Below are positions 21,960 to 33,049 of a stretch of 64,000 bases of DNA, in pieces. The translations under genes and the position numbers were made by a program. Origin of the DNA: Macrosoma leucophasiata (Eukaryota > Arthropoda > Insecta > Lepidoptera > Hedylidae); NCBI GenBank assembly GCA_036365455.1, contig JAWQUS010000020.1, forward strand, positions 6,793,001 to 6,857,000, written 5' to 3'. Each line of letters opens with the position of its first letter. Positions within the stretch are counted from its first letter, which is position 1. Under the pieces are notes generated by a model. That model searched no databases. It was not told the DNA's origin and saw nothing but the letters and a program-made list of their open reading frames with translations.

Positions 21960-22122
21960 AAAGTCAAAAGTCTTAGGAATCGGCGTGCATGTATGAAGAT
22001 AATGATGAAGGTAGGCGAGGCACGAGAGGTTTGTCTGAACCGGGATATCTGGCGCTCTACACTCTCTGCCTACCCCGTTAGGGACCTGGCGTGAAGATAC
22101 ATACATACATACATACTGTTTA
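21960..22122 (+). pseudogene. LINE C-terminal fragment with CATA tail
   Basis: Plus-strand peptide LRNRRACMKIMM, GEAREVCLNRDIW and STLSAYPVRDLA then a stop and a (CATA)n tail (22095-22118). Better preserved homologue of 8131-8315. The microsatellite tail is typical of some non-LTR elements. Confidence 0.55.
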
Positions 22123-22124
22123 AC

Positions 22125-24140
22125 AGCAACAAAAAATATCTATAAATATCTACAAAAAAATAGTTAAATACATCCATCATACCCTTCTTTAGTTCTTTCT
22201 TCTTCTCTTCTTTAGTTTGTTTGAACTGTAGAAAAACGTTATGTAGTAAATAATATACATTCTGTCAATTCTAGTCACGTACTTACTTTCGTAGGTACTT
22301 TCAAATCTTTTTAACCTGATCTAGGGTTTAGAGATAGATGATTCTACATTGTGTTTGGAAATAATATTCACCTATAAGTCTGTCATTTGTAGCAATCATT
22401 AATTGGATGATGCGCTGATATTCAGAGGTCCAGTTGCGCCATTCGCATTACACGACACCGCTGTTTTGGCCGAGTGACACCTAGAATGGTTAAAGTTTAG
22501 TTAAAATTAATTGCGGTTAATAGTTACTTTAAAAACAAGTCCTTATGCACGTTTTGACTGATGATGATGTTTTCTTTTATTGATTAAAGGTTTAGTATAA
22601 TTACTATGTGATTTCATATTCAACTTCTGGTATATCTATTTTGAAACATTATTACAGACTACTCCTTGTTATATGTTACTCATTGTTACCGCGTCGATGA
22701 AATGACATATCTGGTATTAAATTGGTAAATTATGTAGCCTTTTTTCATCAAACATCTGTTTCAAAGCCTATTAATATATAGGTAAACTATATAGTTTATG
22801 TTTAGTATACGTCGTAAAACCTTAACTTTTACATATCATTTAATTTTAAACTTTTTGTAATAAAAGACAAATGCTTTAAAGTGCATCCCTCCAAAATTAA
22901 ATTGTGAGCGTATATTTAACATATAGTCGTAATGTCACATACCATTTTGATTCAATAAAATTATTAATTACTGGCAAAGAGGAACTATCTCTCAAGCAAA
23001 AATTTATCTTCCTCTGAAGTATTGTTACAGTTTATAAATAATTAATTACATGACATGACAATAATGATTATTGTAACTTTTCACAAATATTAATCCCCGT
23101 TTAACGTCCTATGTCACCGGGCTCGCAATTTCTGCGCGGGCGGCGAGTTCGTGTGGTCGTGCCTGAAGCCAGATTAAACTATTGCACCTCACCGACATTT
23201 CGGTCCCCATGGTAACCGAAAATAACAACACTTCCCATATGCATTTCAGCACTCGTAATCCTTATTTTTAGCAGCTTAAGGTACGAATTAACACTCTGAC
23301 ACAGTGGTTCTCGTTCGTGGTCTGATGAAATAAATGGTTGTATTTAGAAGGACCTGTCTAATACTTGCACGATATTCTGCAAATATTTGCTCTAAATAGA
23401 GTACCAACCAACTGAGGTGATTGTTAAACGGACTAGGAACCACATTGTGCAATTTAACTGAAAAAGCCAATTTCTCATTAGAAAATGATCAAGTAATTTT
23501 AGGACAAGGAAATCCTGCATGGACACTGAATACCCGCCTTGACTTTTTTTTTAATATAATGGCATCGTTTTTTACGTATATTGCCAGTGTCAAGTAAGAC
23601 GATATTTCGTATTCGTAATAAACTGCGTAAAAGTCAGTCAGTCAGTCAATTAACAGTCAGTCAGTCAGAGTTACAGTCAGGAATTCGAGTAAAGTGATGG
23701 CTACTTTACCAGAACAATTACAATGAAGTTTTAGAGGCAACCTGAAAGGCCGTGTTTTTGCACTGCTATTTAACTATGCACAGGCCCTCTAAACCTATAT
23801 CAAACAAAATACCACCCACTTCTTTAATATAACTCAAAAATGCACCAAGAAAATTAAATAAAATAAGAGCACCACACGCCACCACACTTTCAAGGTTCCC
23901 GCCAGAACCTCTTGACTTGTGACGGGAGAATGCAGGTGACGGGTAGTGTGAGATTCTTACCTATTAAAACCCCGTGATGTTTGTTGTATGACTTTTTGCA
24001 GTGAGATCATGAGAAAGCTCTCGCATAGAGTTATTCCCGAAATCCCAATTGAGAATCCCCATCAATGGGGAATTCTCGGAACTTTTGTCCATTACTTGTC
24101 ATTTGCAAACATAATGGGGATTCCGGGACTAATTCTCGCA
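22125..24140. other. unannotated stretch
   Basis: AT-rich. Contains an interrupted CAGT microsatellite at 23630-23682 and a GC-richer patch at 23110-23220 without identifiable content. Confidence 0.35.
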
Positions 24141-24145
24141 TAATT

Positions 24146-24393
24146 CTCGCATTCCGGCCTCATCATCCCAGCCAGGCCCATCTCCAGGAACTCAACAAGA
24201 GCTCCAAACATCACTAGGGGCTCGCGGAACACCGGCACATCAAATACCACGGGGATCTGACACCATCGAGCGATCGACTTCCCCTACTCTATTACTCCCA
24301 AGCCCCAGTAGTCTGCGATGGACTGGGCCGGAGAGAAAAGCGCCCCGCCTCAGTAACCATCTCCTTCTGCGATTTAACTACTTCGCAGAAGGA
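24146..24393 (+). other. open frame without ATG, unidentified
   Basis: One plus-strand frame stays open for about 80 codons with Ser/Pro-rich content (SQPGPSPGTQQEL near its start) and ends at 'gaaggatag'. It is GC-rich relative to its surroundings. No start codon and no recognised domain. A piece of a retrotransposon ORF is possible. Confidence 0.2.
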
Positions 24394-24397
24394 TAGA

Positions 24398-24500
24398 ATA
24401 TTACAGAGATATAACAACTTAGGTCTCGAGGGTCATAGACTGCAGTTATCACTTAACATCCATGTGAACTGCAAACTTATTTACCACCTTCGTTACATAA
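24398..24500 (-). repeat. A repeat, old tail fragment
   Basis: 'gactgcagttatcacttaac' and 'accaccttcgttacat' belong to the older A sub-lineage. Confidence 0.55.
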
Positions 24501-24504
24501 ATCA

Positions 24505-25510
24505 CACTATACTATAAAATTAAATTATTTAAAATAGTCTTATATCAAAACAATAAACACTCCTGTTTCCCACCGAATCCCTTACGCAAATCAATTATCA
24601 ATATTAAACAAACGTGTGAAAGTATCGAAATAGTAGTCGAGACAATCGGAACGGAAACTCCGCGCTTTAGCGCCTGTAATTGAGGATATTTTATTTATAA
24701 CTCTAAAATTGCACTGGCGAGCATTTCATCGACAATCATGGATTGTATGCAAGCCGCTAATGTATGGTACGGATTGTTATTTATACGGAGCTGATAGTAG
24801 GGACGGAAAGAGTATTTTATTTAAAAGTTAAAATATAGTTCGCGAGCCTATTGTAATCTCCGAGCACGTTATCAAACTTTGATGGTACTGGTGAAATTCC
24901 AAATAGCACCTACTCTCCTATTTATAGATCGAACCCAGTACAGTAGGGGCCAGCTACTACTTACTAGATCACTGAAATCACTATACGCAAATCAATTATC
25001 TATATTGTAAAAACGTGTGAAAGCATCAAAATTGTCTCGAGACACTAAGACACTACTATTTACTTTATTAATTAGAGTTATCACTAAAATTCTTATGTAT
25101 ATTATTAGAAGCTGTTGTCAAAAACAAGTGTCTTCTAGAATGGGTAAGGAGAGAGATTTATATCGATCTATGTACTCATAAAGCTCAAGATTTGTCGGTT
25201 ACTTTTTTTAGTCCCATTTAGCCATCTCTTTGACACTCAACTTCCACATCAGAATATCAGTTTCTGCTGGCATTGCCGTGGTTGTTAAGAGCAATATTGG
25301 GCAAATTCAAATTTCACTTATCCATCACTTCCATCCACCCAAAAAATAGACGAAAATCATAAATTAAATAATGTAAACTTTCTTAAATTTAATTCATATA
25401 CGTTTAATTTATTTTTCTTTAAATTCTATATAAGCAGATAATAAATGAATCTCGAGTTTCAAAATATGCGCAGAGATAGCTTTGTTAATCTCTCAAAACA
25501 ACAGTAACAA
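24505..25510. other. unannotated stretch
   Basis: AT-rich; a phrase near 24565-24625 ('cgcaaatcaattatc...aacgtgtgaaag') recurs at 24980-25030, a weak direct repeat about 410 bp apart. Confidence 0.35.
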
Positions 25511-25514
25511 CAAC

Positions 25515-25722
25515 CACAACAACAACAATATTCTTTATTGCACACCAATCAGTAATAGGTTAGATACAATGACAGGAGGATAAGCACAAATGGCGGCCTT
25601 ATCGCTACACCGCGATTTCTACCAGGCAACCAGATAACAAGGTGAATACAACATAAATAATAATAGGGGCGAATATATTACAAGAAATTACTTTAAAAAA
25701 ACTTAAATTACTTAAAATTACT
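25515..25722 (-). repeat. LINE 3'-UTR-like repeat
   Basis: 'ttctttattgcacaccaat', 'gcacaaatggcggcctta' and 'tctaccaggcaaccagata' form a block I associate with 3' ends of lepidopteran non-LTR elements, lying on the minus strand. No coding part is attached. The preceding ACA-rich tract (25500-25530) may be its tail. Confidence 0.45.
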
Positions 25723-25724
25723 TA

Positions 25725-26724
25725 TTAATTATAATAAAAAATATGTCACTAAGTATACAGGAACAAAAATAACAACTTTAAAATTACAGTAAGTATGTAG
25801 CGTCACATTATTAAGCGTCAAATAAATATCCGGACGCCGCAAGCTTAGCGTTGCGTCGTCAGTTGTCCCGTAACCCTAGTGCCGCGCACACGCACCTCAA
25901 CCCGTATTATTATTATATTTATTTACAGATAAAAATATTCAAATGAAGATTCCAATGGCAAATATCACTAAGCCCAAAATATCACTAAACTTATCGCTTT
26001 TATATGCTCAGTTTATTTTAAAATGTTGTCACACCAAAACAATCTCAAACACACCCACCCAACTCCCGCAAATTTAACCTTGCCCTATTCGTGACTGAAT
26101 CCTGCTAATGTGTGTAGCGTAGAATCGAACCGCAATGCAATGAAGATAGCAATGGCAGTATTAATTCATTGCGCCCGGCCGCTACAAGCCCTGGGTCATT
26201 ATCTAGTCCTGCCCTAGGAATTTTAACACCCTGTACTCAGTTCGCACGGCTGATTTAAAGTTCCTGTTAATTAAGAATGATAAATGATGATCTGTTTATG
26301 CTTTGATACGCATTATTAATAAATCAGCCGACGCGAGAATATTATTATAATGTTATAATAACGTTGTAATGAATAGCATGTTATCAACAGTTTAGAGTTC
26401 ACTTGGCAGCGTAAGTAAGTAATAATATATCTATTAATCTGACAAAAAAATATTTCAGTTATCATTAATTATCAATGTAAGATGTATGATAATTTGCTAC
26501 TTTACTGTCACTTATCTAAATGGATAAATACATTGCTGTGAAGAGATGTATACCTATACATTTTTGACTAACGTACGCAATTCGCCTCTCACCTAAGTAA
26601 ATTTACACAACTGCCTAATGGAGACCCCTGCGGGTCCGATCCTCGGTTTAGACATATGCGATTAGGGGCGGTGCAACTTTCTCTCTTGTCATCGGTTGGT
26701 AGAGAGGTATAACTTCGTAGTACG
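25725..26724. other. unannotated stretch
   Basis: No recognised gene. GC-richer patches at 25840-25900 and 26170-26220. Confidence 0.3.
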
Positions 26725-26726
26725 TA

Positions 26727-26981
26727 CAGTATCCAACAAGAAATAATGCACATCGACCTCAGGAAGAGACGTCGGCTTATTTCGAATCTGTAGAGCGTTA
26801 TCTCTTTCGCACCTTATCTATTTGACGTTTGTCGACCATTTTGATCAAGTTTTGACCAATACCGGACTACGGATGCTTACGTAGGCAGTATGCAGCAAAG
26901 ATAACGCTCTATAAAGCCGAAACTAGCCGATTATCACTTTCATAAGCTCGATGTGCATTATTTCTTGATTGATGAGCACTG
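26727..26981. mobile_element. E element: 255-bp MITE with TA duplication
   Basis: TA (26725-26726) precedes CAGT and TA (26982-26983) follows ACTG. The inverted ends share the 20-bp block CAAGAAATAATGCACATCGA exactly. A second inverted pair inside (AGAGCGTTATCT/AGATAACGCTCT) extends the stem. The copy at 49277-49513 supports the unit. TA duplication and CAGT ends fit a Tc1/mariner-mobilised MITE; this assignment is inference. Confidence 0.8.
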
Positions 26982-27284
26982 TAAATACGGTTGAGTCCGA
27001 TATAAATGTATCGGAAATAAACGTTGACCACTATTAACAATATTTCTAAATGACAACTTCCTAAATCCTATAAATACTCCTTAATTCAGTGAAAAAGACT
27101 ATAGTTAATACAGGTTGGTGCAGTGATATAAAAATTATTGCTCGAAATATTTTTGCTCTTAAGACCCGATAATGTAATGATTGAATTCGAAAGGGTTGAC
27201 TTACAAAGTTGCAAATAATTGTTTTGCAGTCTAGTTTACATTCTTTCTATAATAGAACTACATTTTAAAAAAAATATGCTGTTA

Positions 27285-27535
27285 CAAGGTTTATTTTATT
27301 TGAAATATCGCAATGACATATAAAAATAAAAAAATATGCTTACATTCACAGCCCCACATTAGGTATAAACCTGTGTCGTGGGTGCTGTTGTACACATACA
27401 ACACATACACAAACACCCAGACCCAAAACAAATATCTGTAGGCAATACAATACAAATATTGGTCCCGGTGCGGGGATCGAACCCGACCCTTTGAATCAAG
27501 TGGTCGCCTCACACCGCTTGACCAACTGGGTCGAA
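27285..27535 (-). repeat. J repeat copy
   Basis: Minus-strand tRNA-like head with B box GGGTTCGATCCCC (near 27476-27488) and the J body ('aaacaaatatctgtag', 'acaaacacccagac'). Confidence 0.7.
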
Positions 27536-27861
27536 TAATAAAAAAAGATAAACGGCTACAAACTTATGTAGATTCATATTCATTTATAACTTGCCTTACA
27601 TTTATTCTATACCGTGACATCGTCTACCAATCTAGTAGTAATAGAGTGCAGCAATTATACAAGCCAGCCAGCAATCTGGCCGACATAAAGTCCGGCCGCT
27701 ATCCATCTAATCTCCACCAAACTGTATTCGCACTTTGCGCAGCCGGTCGGATCACGACTCTTATATTTACAGTGCTTGAGATTACGCGTCTAATGCGAAA
27801 TATTAATTCTGAAAATATACCCCTGTAAGGCTACTCGAAAACTGAAAATCTGATTGATATG

Positions 27862-28172
27862 AATATATATCTATACAAATAAATAAAATTGGAGTGTCTG
27901 TTTGTAATATTAAAATAACCGCATTTAACTAAATGCATATGGATGTACACAAAAAAAACTACATTTTTCACAATTTTAGTCGGTCTGTCTGTCTGTCTGT
28001 TTGGTGGTGCTAATCTTGGGAACGGCTGGACCGATTTTGACGGGACTTTCACTGGCATATAGTTGATGTGACAAGGAGTAACTAAGGCTACTTTCTACTA
28101 AGGCCCACGACTTCGTCCGGGTAGATACTAAACAATAATATTTTCACCCGCGGGCGAAGTCGCGGGCACAGC
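27862..28172 (-). repeat. I repeat copy
   Basis: Minus-strand unit from 'ttggagtgtctgtttgtaat' through the GTCT microsatellite (27980-28000) to 'gcgggcacagctagt' at 28158-28172. The head has a duplicated 'acttcgtccg'/'cgaagtcgcggg' pair. Confidence 0.65.
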
Positions 28173-28185
28173 TAGTTTCTAATAA

Positions 28186-28490
28186 AACTGCCTTGGTAGC
28201 CTGGGAATCGAACCAAGGATCAGTGGTAGGTCCTTGGTTCGATTCCAATTGGGAATTTTGGATTGGGATATTGGGGATAACAGTGTAAAATCCTTTATCT
28301 CTGGTTCTATTGGGCTTTTTTCCCTTTCTTTCATTTTCTGGAAGTTTCCCAGTACCTCGAAGTTTGGTAATGTGCCCGGACATGTCAATAGGTTCGCCAC
28401 CTGTTACATGGGTCAAAACATAACCGGCGAATCGTGGGTGTTTACACATCTCTAAACCTCTGCCAATCCCTTCGGAGATTACAGGCGTGA
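28186..28490 (+). repeat. C repeat with rearranged head
   Basis: The body is good C ('ctggaagtttcccagtac', 'cgaagtttggtaatgtgccc', 'atgtcaataggttcgccacc', 'cggcgaatcgtgggtgttt'). The head is abnormal: the A-box side is replaced by an inverted copy of the B box, making a perfect hairpin at 28204-28246. Confidence 0.75.
28204..28246. repeat. perfect 16-bp palindrome in a SINE head
   Basis: GGAATCGAACCAAGGA (28204-28219) and its exact reverse complement (28231-28246) flank an 11-nt loop. The arm is the SINE's own B box. Confidence 0.95.
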
Positions 28491-28499
28491 ATTAATGTT

Positions 28500-28960
28500 T
28501 TTTATTTCTAATATTTGAATAAAATCTTGACACTCGAGTCAATCGAAATACCTCGGATACCTCGGACAATCTACACTAATCTATAAATCAACTCTAATAC
28601 CTACAATCGAAAAATTCGGTACTGCACGGGTTAATTGACCAATCGCTGTGTTAGCATCCAGCCTAACTGCTAGGCGTGAAGCCGGTAGTGATTCGCGTCT
28701 AAATGGCCAGTGGTTACTCTCGATATATGCATCCATCTAAGTCCGCCGCAAGATACCGTGGTACCGGACATTAAGATCAAGATATCGTGACCTTTACTTA
28801 GCGGGATACGTATTTAAATAGAGTACGTAATCAAATAATTATACTCACAAATAAATAATTACATGTGAAGAAAAACAAATATTGCACTGCCTTGTAACAC
28901 AGAAACATGGTTATTTTTTTAGTCAATATCCGAAATTACTTTGGTTAGCATCATAATCTA
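28500..28960. other. unannotated stretch
   Basis: No gene or repeat recognised. Confidence 0.3.
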
Positions 28961-28969
28961 TACTTATAA

Positions 28970-29310
28970 TAAAACTGTAGAAGTATGAATTCTGTACATT
29001 ATGTACTGTGTATTAAAAATATAAAAAAAAAAAATACCAGGGGATGTTACTAGATCGATACCGAACACAAATATGTGATTGGAAAATTTTTTGTCTGTCT
29101 GTCTGTATGTCTGTCTGTTTGTTCAAGCATCACAGAAAATCTACATCAGTTTGTCTGTGTGTTTGTGCACGCTAATTTCAGAAATGGCTTACCCGATTTG
29201 CAGTTTCACTAATATATTGTGGTAAGTTTTATTAAACATTAAGTGTTTGTTTCGTGTCAATCGGTTCAGAAATAAAAAAGTTATGACAAATTTAAAGAAT
29301 CATATCGAAT
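28970..29310 (+). repeat. I-like repeat, unclear copy
   Basis: 'ttataataaaactgtag', a TGTC microsatellite (29092-29120) and 'tgtcaatcggttcagaaat' resemble the I/LINE-tail type repeats of Lepidoptera, but the ends are not clear. Confidence 0.35.
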
Positions 29311-29329
29311 ATTTTTAACTATTCTGTAT

Positions 29330-29465
29330 CTATCTTCTATCTTTTAGGAGGTTTCGTACATAAAAGGCAAAAACGGACCCTACGGATTACTAATTCTCCG
29401 CTGCCTGTCTGTCTGTCACCAGGCTGTACCTATCTCATAAATAGTGATAGCTAGAAAGCTAACAT
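29330..29465 (+). repeat. O repeat copy
   Basis: 'gaggtttcgtacataaaag', 'aacggaccctacggattac', 'ctccgctgcctgtctgtctg' and 'tgatagctagaaag' form a unit related, inverted, to 32480-32640. Confidence 0.5.
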
Positions 29466-29629
29466 TTTCACAAATTATTTATTTCTATTATTTATTTTTA
29501 AAGACAAAATTAATTACTAAAAATAAGAAAATGAAAATATTAAGGGGCCCAAGGAGGCATACAGTAAACGTATTTTTTTGCACGAGTTCGACTCGCACTT
29601 GGTCGGTTTTTTCTCAGTGAGTAACGTTA

Positions 29630-29730
29630 AGCATACCGCATAGCAGCGTCCCGGCATAAAACAATCGCCGCTATGATCACCATTCAGCATGCCAAGCGTG
29701 GCAATTATGGCATATTCTTTCCTTATGACG
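29630..29730 (+). repeat. G repeat fragment
   Basis: 'agcagcgtcccggcataaaa' and 'catgccaagcgtggcaattatg' are the G core. It stops 31 bp before the minisatellite, whose monomer shares CAGCGTCCCG with it. Confidence 0.55.
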
Positions 29731-29760
29731 CACAAAATTTAGGAGCATCTTCGGGAAAGA

Positions 29761-30944
29761 CGGGACGTCAAGCGTCGGGACGCTAGGCGTCGGGACGCTC
29801 AGCGTCGGTACGCTGGGCGTTGAGGCGCTTGACGTCGGGATGCTGGGCGTCGAGACGCTTGACGTCGGGATGCTGGGCGTCGGGACGCTGGGCGTCGGGA
29901 CGCTGGGCGTCGGGACGCTGGGCGTTTGGACGCTGGGCGTCGGGATGCTGGGCGTCGGAAAGCTCGGTGTCGGGACGTCGATGTCGGGACGCTGGGCGTC
30001 GGGACGTCCAGCGTCCCGACGCTCAGCGTACCGACGCTCAGCGTCCCGACGCTCAGCGTCCCGACGCTCAGCGTCCCGACGCTCAGCGTCCCGACGCTCA
30101 GCGTCCCGACGCTCAGCGTCCCGACGCCCAGCGTCCCGACGTCCAGCGTCCCGACTCAGAGCGTCCCGACGCAGAGCGTCCCGACGCCCAGCGTCCCGAC
30201 GCCCAGCGGCCCGACGCCCAGCGTCCCGACGTCGAGCGCCTCAACGCCCAGCGTACCGACGCTGAGCGTCCCGAAACTGTGCGTCCCGACGCCGAGCGTC
30301 CCGACGCTGAGCGTCCCGACGCCGAGCACCCGACATCGAGCGTCTCGACGCCCAGCATCTCGACGTCGAGCGCCTCAACGCCCAGCGTACCGACGCCCAG
30401 CTTCCCGACATCGAGCGTCCCGACGCCCAGCGTCCCAACGCCCAGCGTCCCGACGCCCAGCGTCCCGACGCCCAGCATCCCGACGCCCAGCGTCCCGACG
30501 TCCAGCGTCCCGACGCTCAGCGTCCCGACGCCCAGCGTCCCGACACAGAGCGTCCCGACGCCAAGCGTCCTGACGCCCAGCGTCCCGACGCCCAGCAACC
30601 CGACATCGAGCGCCTCAACGCCCAGCGTACCGACGCTGAGCGTCCCGAAACCGTGCGTCCCGACGCCGAGCGTCCCGACGCCCAGCGTCGCGACGCCCAG
30701 CTTCCCGACAACGAGCGTCCCGATGCCCAGCGTCCCGACGCCCAGCATCCCGACGCCCAGCGTCCCGACGCAGAGCGTCCCGACGCCGAGCGTCCCGACG
30801 CCCAGCGTCCCGACGCCCAGCGTCCCGACGTCGAGCGCCTGAATGTCGAGCGTCCCGACGCAGAACGTCCCGACGCCGAGCGTCCCGACGCCGAGCGTCC
30901 CGACGCCGAGCGTCCCGACGCCGAGCACCCGACGCGACCCGACG
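29761..30944. repeat. GC-rich 15-bp minisatellite with one orientation switch
   Basis: Tandem 15-bp units. From 29761 to about 30007 the plus strand reads GGGACGCTGGGCGTC; from about 30013 to 30944 it reads the reverse complement type CGTCCCGACGCCCAG. The switch is at CGTCGGGACG-TCCAG-CGTCCCGACG (29998-30022). Each monomer contains CGTC-CC-GACG and several CpG, in an otherwise AT-rich window. Because 15 is divisible by 3 and the monomer has no stop in most frames, long ORFs appear on both strands (up to 340 codons; SVPTP, DAQRP, VGTLG repeats). I treat these as by-products. Some units are 14 bp, shifting frame. Confidence 0.95.
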
Positions 30945-30949
30945 AAAAT

Positions 30950-32185
30950 AGGGCTATACTGAAATGTAAGGTCAAGTATTCTAAATTCAAGTGGGTAACT
31001 TTGAAAGTTATATATATTTTTTATGTGTTTCCTTGAAATCAATATTTAAATATGAATTACGAGTACCATGCTTAAAGCAATTGCATATCTACGATCATAC
31101 CCTCCAGCGTGTTTGATTGATTTACGGCGAACAAGATGGGACGCTGCGTCTGCGTCGATAGCACAGTATAGATACAAATGTGTCGATAGTTTTCATTGAA
31201 CACACGTTTATTGAATAACTCATCTCGTGGATTATCGAGGGCATCTAGGTCAAAGGTTCTTCTGGTATGACACCCGAAATTACCCAAAATTCATATTGCA
31301 ATGATACCAGAATCCACTTGTTCTTTTACCTGATTATAGTGTAGACAGACACATTCATATAATTCGGGCAAGTTCGATACCTACCCTAATCGCTCTAAGT
31401 CAAATTTCCTTCCCCTACATATTCTCTGACCGTAGCACTGCCGACAAGTAGATATTGTTATGATCAAAATTCAACAGCATTTTAAAAAAACACCTTAAAT
31501 GTGGTCTTCATATATGCGTTTGTATAATACTAAAATATTATTGAAAACAGCTCACATTCTAATTTACCAAAACCAAAATTCACGTGAGGACCTACGGGAT
31601 TTTAACCTTTAAAGTGAAGGACCATCTTCAGCTTACACGACTGGTGAATTAGCGGGCTGCGCAATTTTAAACCGTAAGACATGATACTTAAATATAATTT
31701 AGTTTGTTTCCCATGAAAGATCAAGCGTGCGTCCACTCACGCGCATCGCACGACACATGCGACCCGGCAACCCGCGTCGCTCCAACAATTTGTTAGTCAA
31801 CCACATCTAGAACTTTCTCTAAGGATTCAGTCTCATTAATTTAAATTAGCCGAAGGTACATCGTAATGATTGCTACCAAGATATGTAAATAGAGCAGTTA
31901 GTTTACTGTATAATTGCGTTATTTGATATGCTAATTTGAATTTTATGGATAATAGGTACGTAAGAAAAGTGTTAACACATACATATGTAAGCAATAGCAC
32001 CTCTGCTAACCTTTGTTCCAGTCAGTTAATAATCTTAAACATTTTTATTCTAGTACAATAAACAAATATTATTATTAAACATGTCTCTTATGCATGGTGA
32101 GTGGAAATCATGGAACATTATTAATACAAGTACTTGATACTCGTTAAAAAATGCCTCTCTTAAATTTGTACTTTATTCTATTTTG
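30950..32185. other. unannotated stretch
   Basis: No recognised gene. A 71-codon minus-strand ORF at 31072-31287 has a plausible-looking but unrecognised sequence. The rest is AT-rich. Confidence 0.3.
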
Positions 32186-32189
32186 GTAT

Positions 32190-32466
32190 TTTTTTTATGT
32201 AATGGAAGTGGCAAACAAGCATGCAGTTCACATTGATGTTAAGTGATGACTGCAGCCTATAGACACCCACACAAAGACCACGATCAAAATGCAGATGCGT
32301 TACCACTCCTGAGGCCTAAGGTGTTAGCCTCTGTGCCGGAAATTACAGAGCCGTACCTTACCACCTGACTAGAACACGATAGTGCTGAACACTACCATTG
32401 ATCGACAAGTATATTAGGTAATGCGGTGGTGCCAACGCCCGCGAGCTCCGTCACTGCAGCTCTACA
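32190..32466 (+). repeat. A repeat, young copy
   Basis: From poly-T to 'ccgtcactgcagctctac'; the last few head bases (CCAGT) are missing or replaced. Confidence 0.75.
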
Positions 32467-32479
32467 GTCTATTTGTTCT

Positions 32480-32640
32480 TACACTGATAACTGAAGTACA
32501 AAATTTGAGAAAAATTCAACTCTCTAGCTATTACGGCTCCTGAGATGGCCTGTTGACAGACAGACAGACAGACAGTGGAGTCTTAGTAGTAGGGGACCCT
32601 ATTACTAAGACTCCACTGTCTGTCTGATTTTACTTTTTGG
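32480..32640 (-). repeat. O repeat with internal palindrome
   Basis: 'ctctagctattacggctcctg' region, GACA run and 'ggagtcttagtagtaggg' match O (29330) in reverse. Past 32596 the sequence turns back on itself instead of continuing into the O body. Confidence 0.55.
32565..32626. repeat. near-perfect 30-bp palindrome, 2-nt loop
   Basis: Arms 32565-32594 and 32597-32626 differ at one position. The loop is GA. The arm contains a microsatellite edge and O sequence. Confidence 0.95.
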
Positions 32641-32644
32641 ATAT

Positions 32645-33045
32645 TCCACCTTTGCACCAGCAAATTGAGAAACTTTACTCTTAAGTTATCTTAAAATGTC
32701 AGTTTACGTATTTAAAAAATTAATTTTATTACATCCTTCACTTGCTAAATAAGTCAGCGAACTATATTTAGAAAAACCTACAGTAGCTAGGCCACTGACA
32801 GCAAGAACTGTGTCAACTGTGAAAGAACTGCCGTTATCATCACATTAGTATACAAAAGCGCTTACAGGACTATAGTTCGGCCCACACTTACAAGTTAATC
32901 ACTGACTAATAGATTCAGGTGCGTGGGCGCAGCATGAATAGAGCGGCTATAAGTTCTTTCTGTACTATATATAGCACGTCTATCTAGTCATTTGGATGCA
33001 ATACATGTAATTATTGCATAGTACAGGTAATTTTTAGGTCAATTG
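32645..33045. other. unannotated stretch
   Basis: Nothing recognised. Confidence 0.3.
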
Positions 33046-33049
33046 TAAT

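Noticed and set aside
23630..23682. CAGT repeat as a structured element
   Set aside because: Simple interrupted microsatellite.
26727..26981. E read as a regulatory palindrome
   Set aside because: The TA duplication and the second copy at 49277 explain it as a MITE.
29820..30842. 340-codon ORF, and overlapping ORFs of 141-309 codons on both strands
   Set aside because: They are produced by the 15-bp minisatellite: its length is a multiple of three and its monomer lacks stop codons in most frames. The peptide changes register at the orientation switch and at the 14-bp unit. No non-repeat domain.
29761..30944. CRISPR array
   Set aside because: There are no unique spacers; the units are directly contiguous and slightly variable. 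The setting is eukaryotic.
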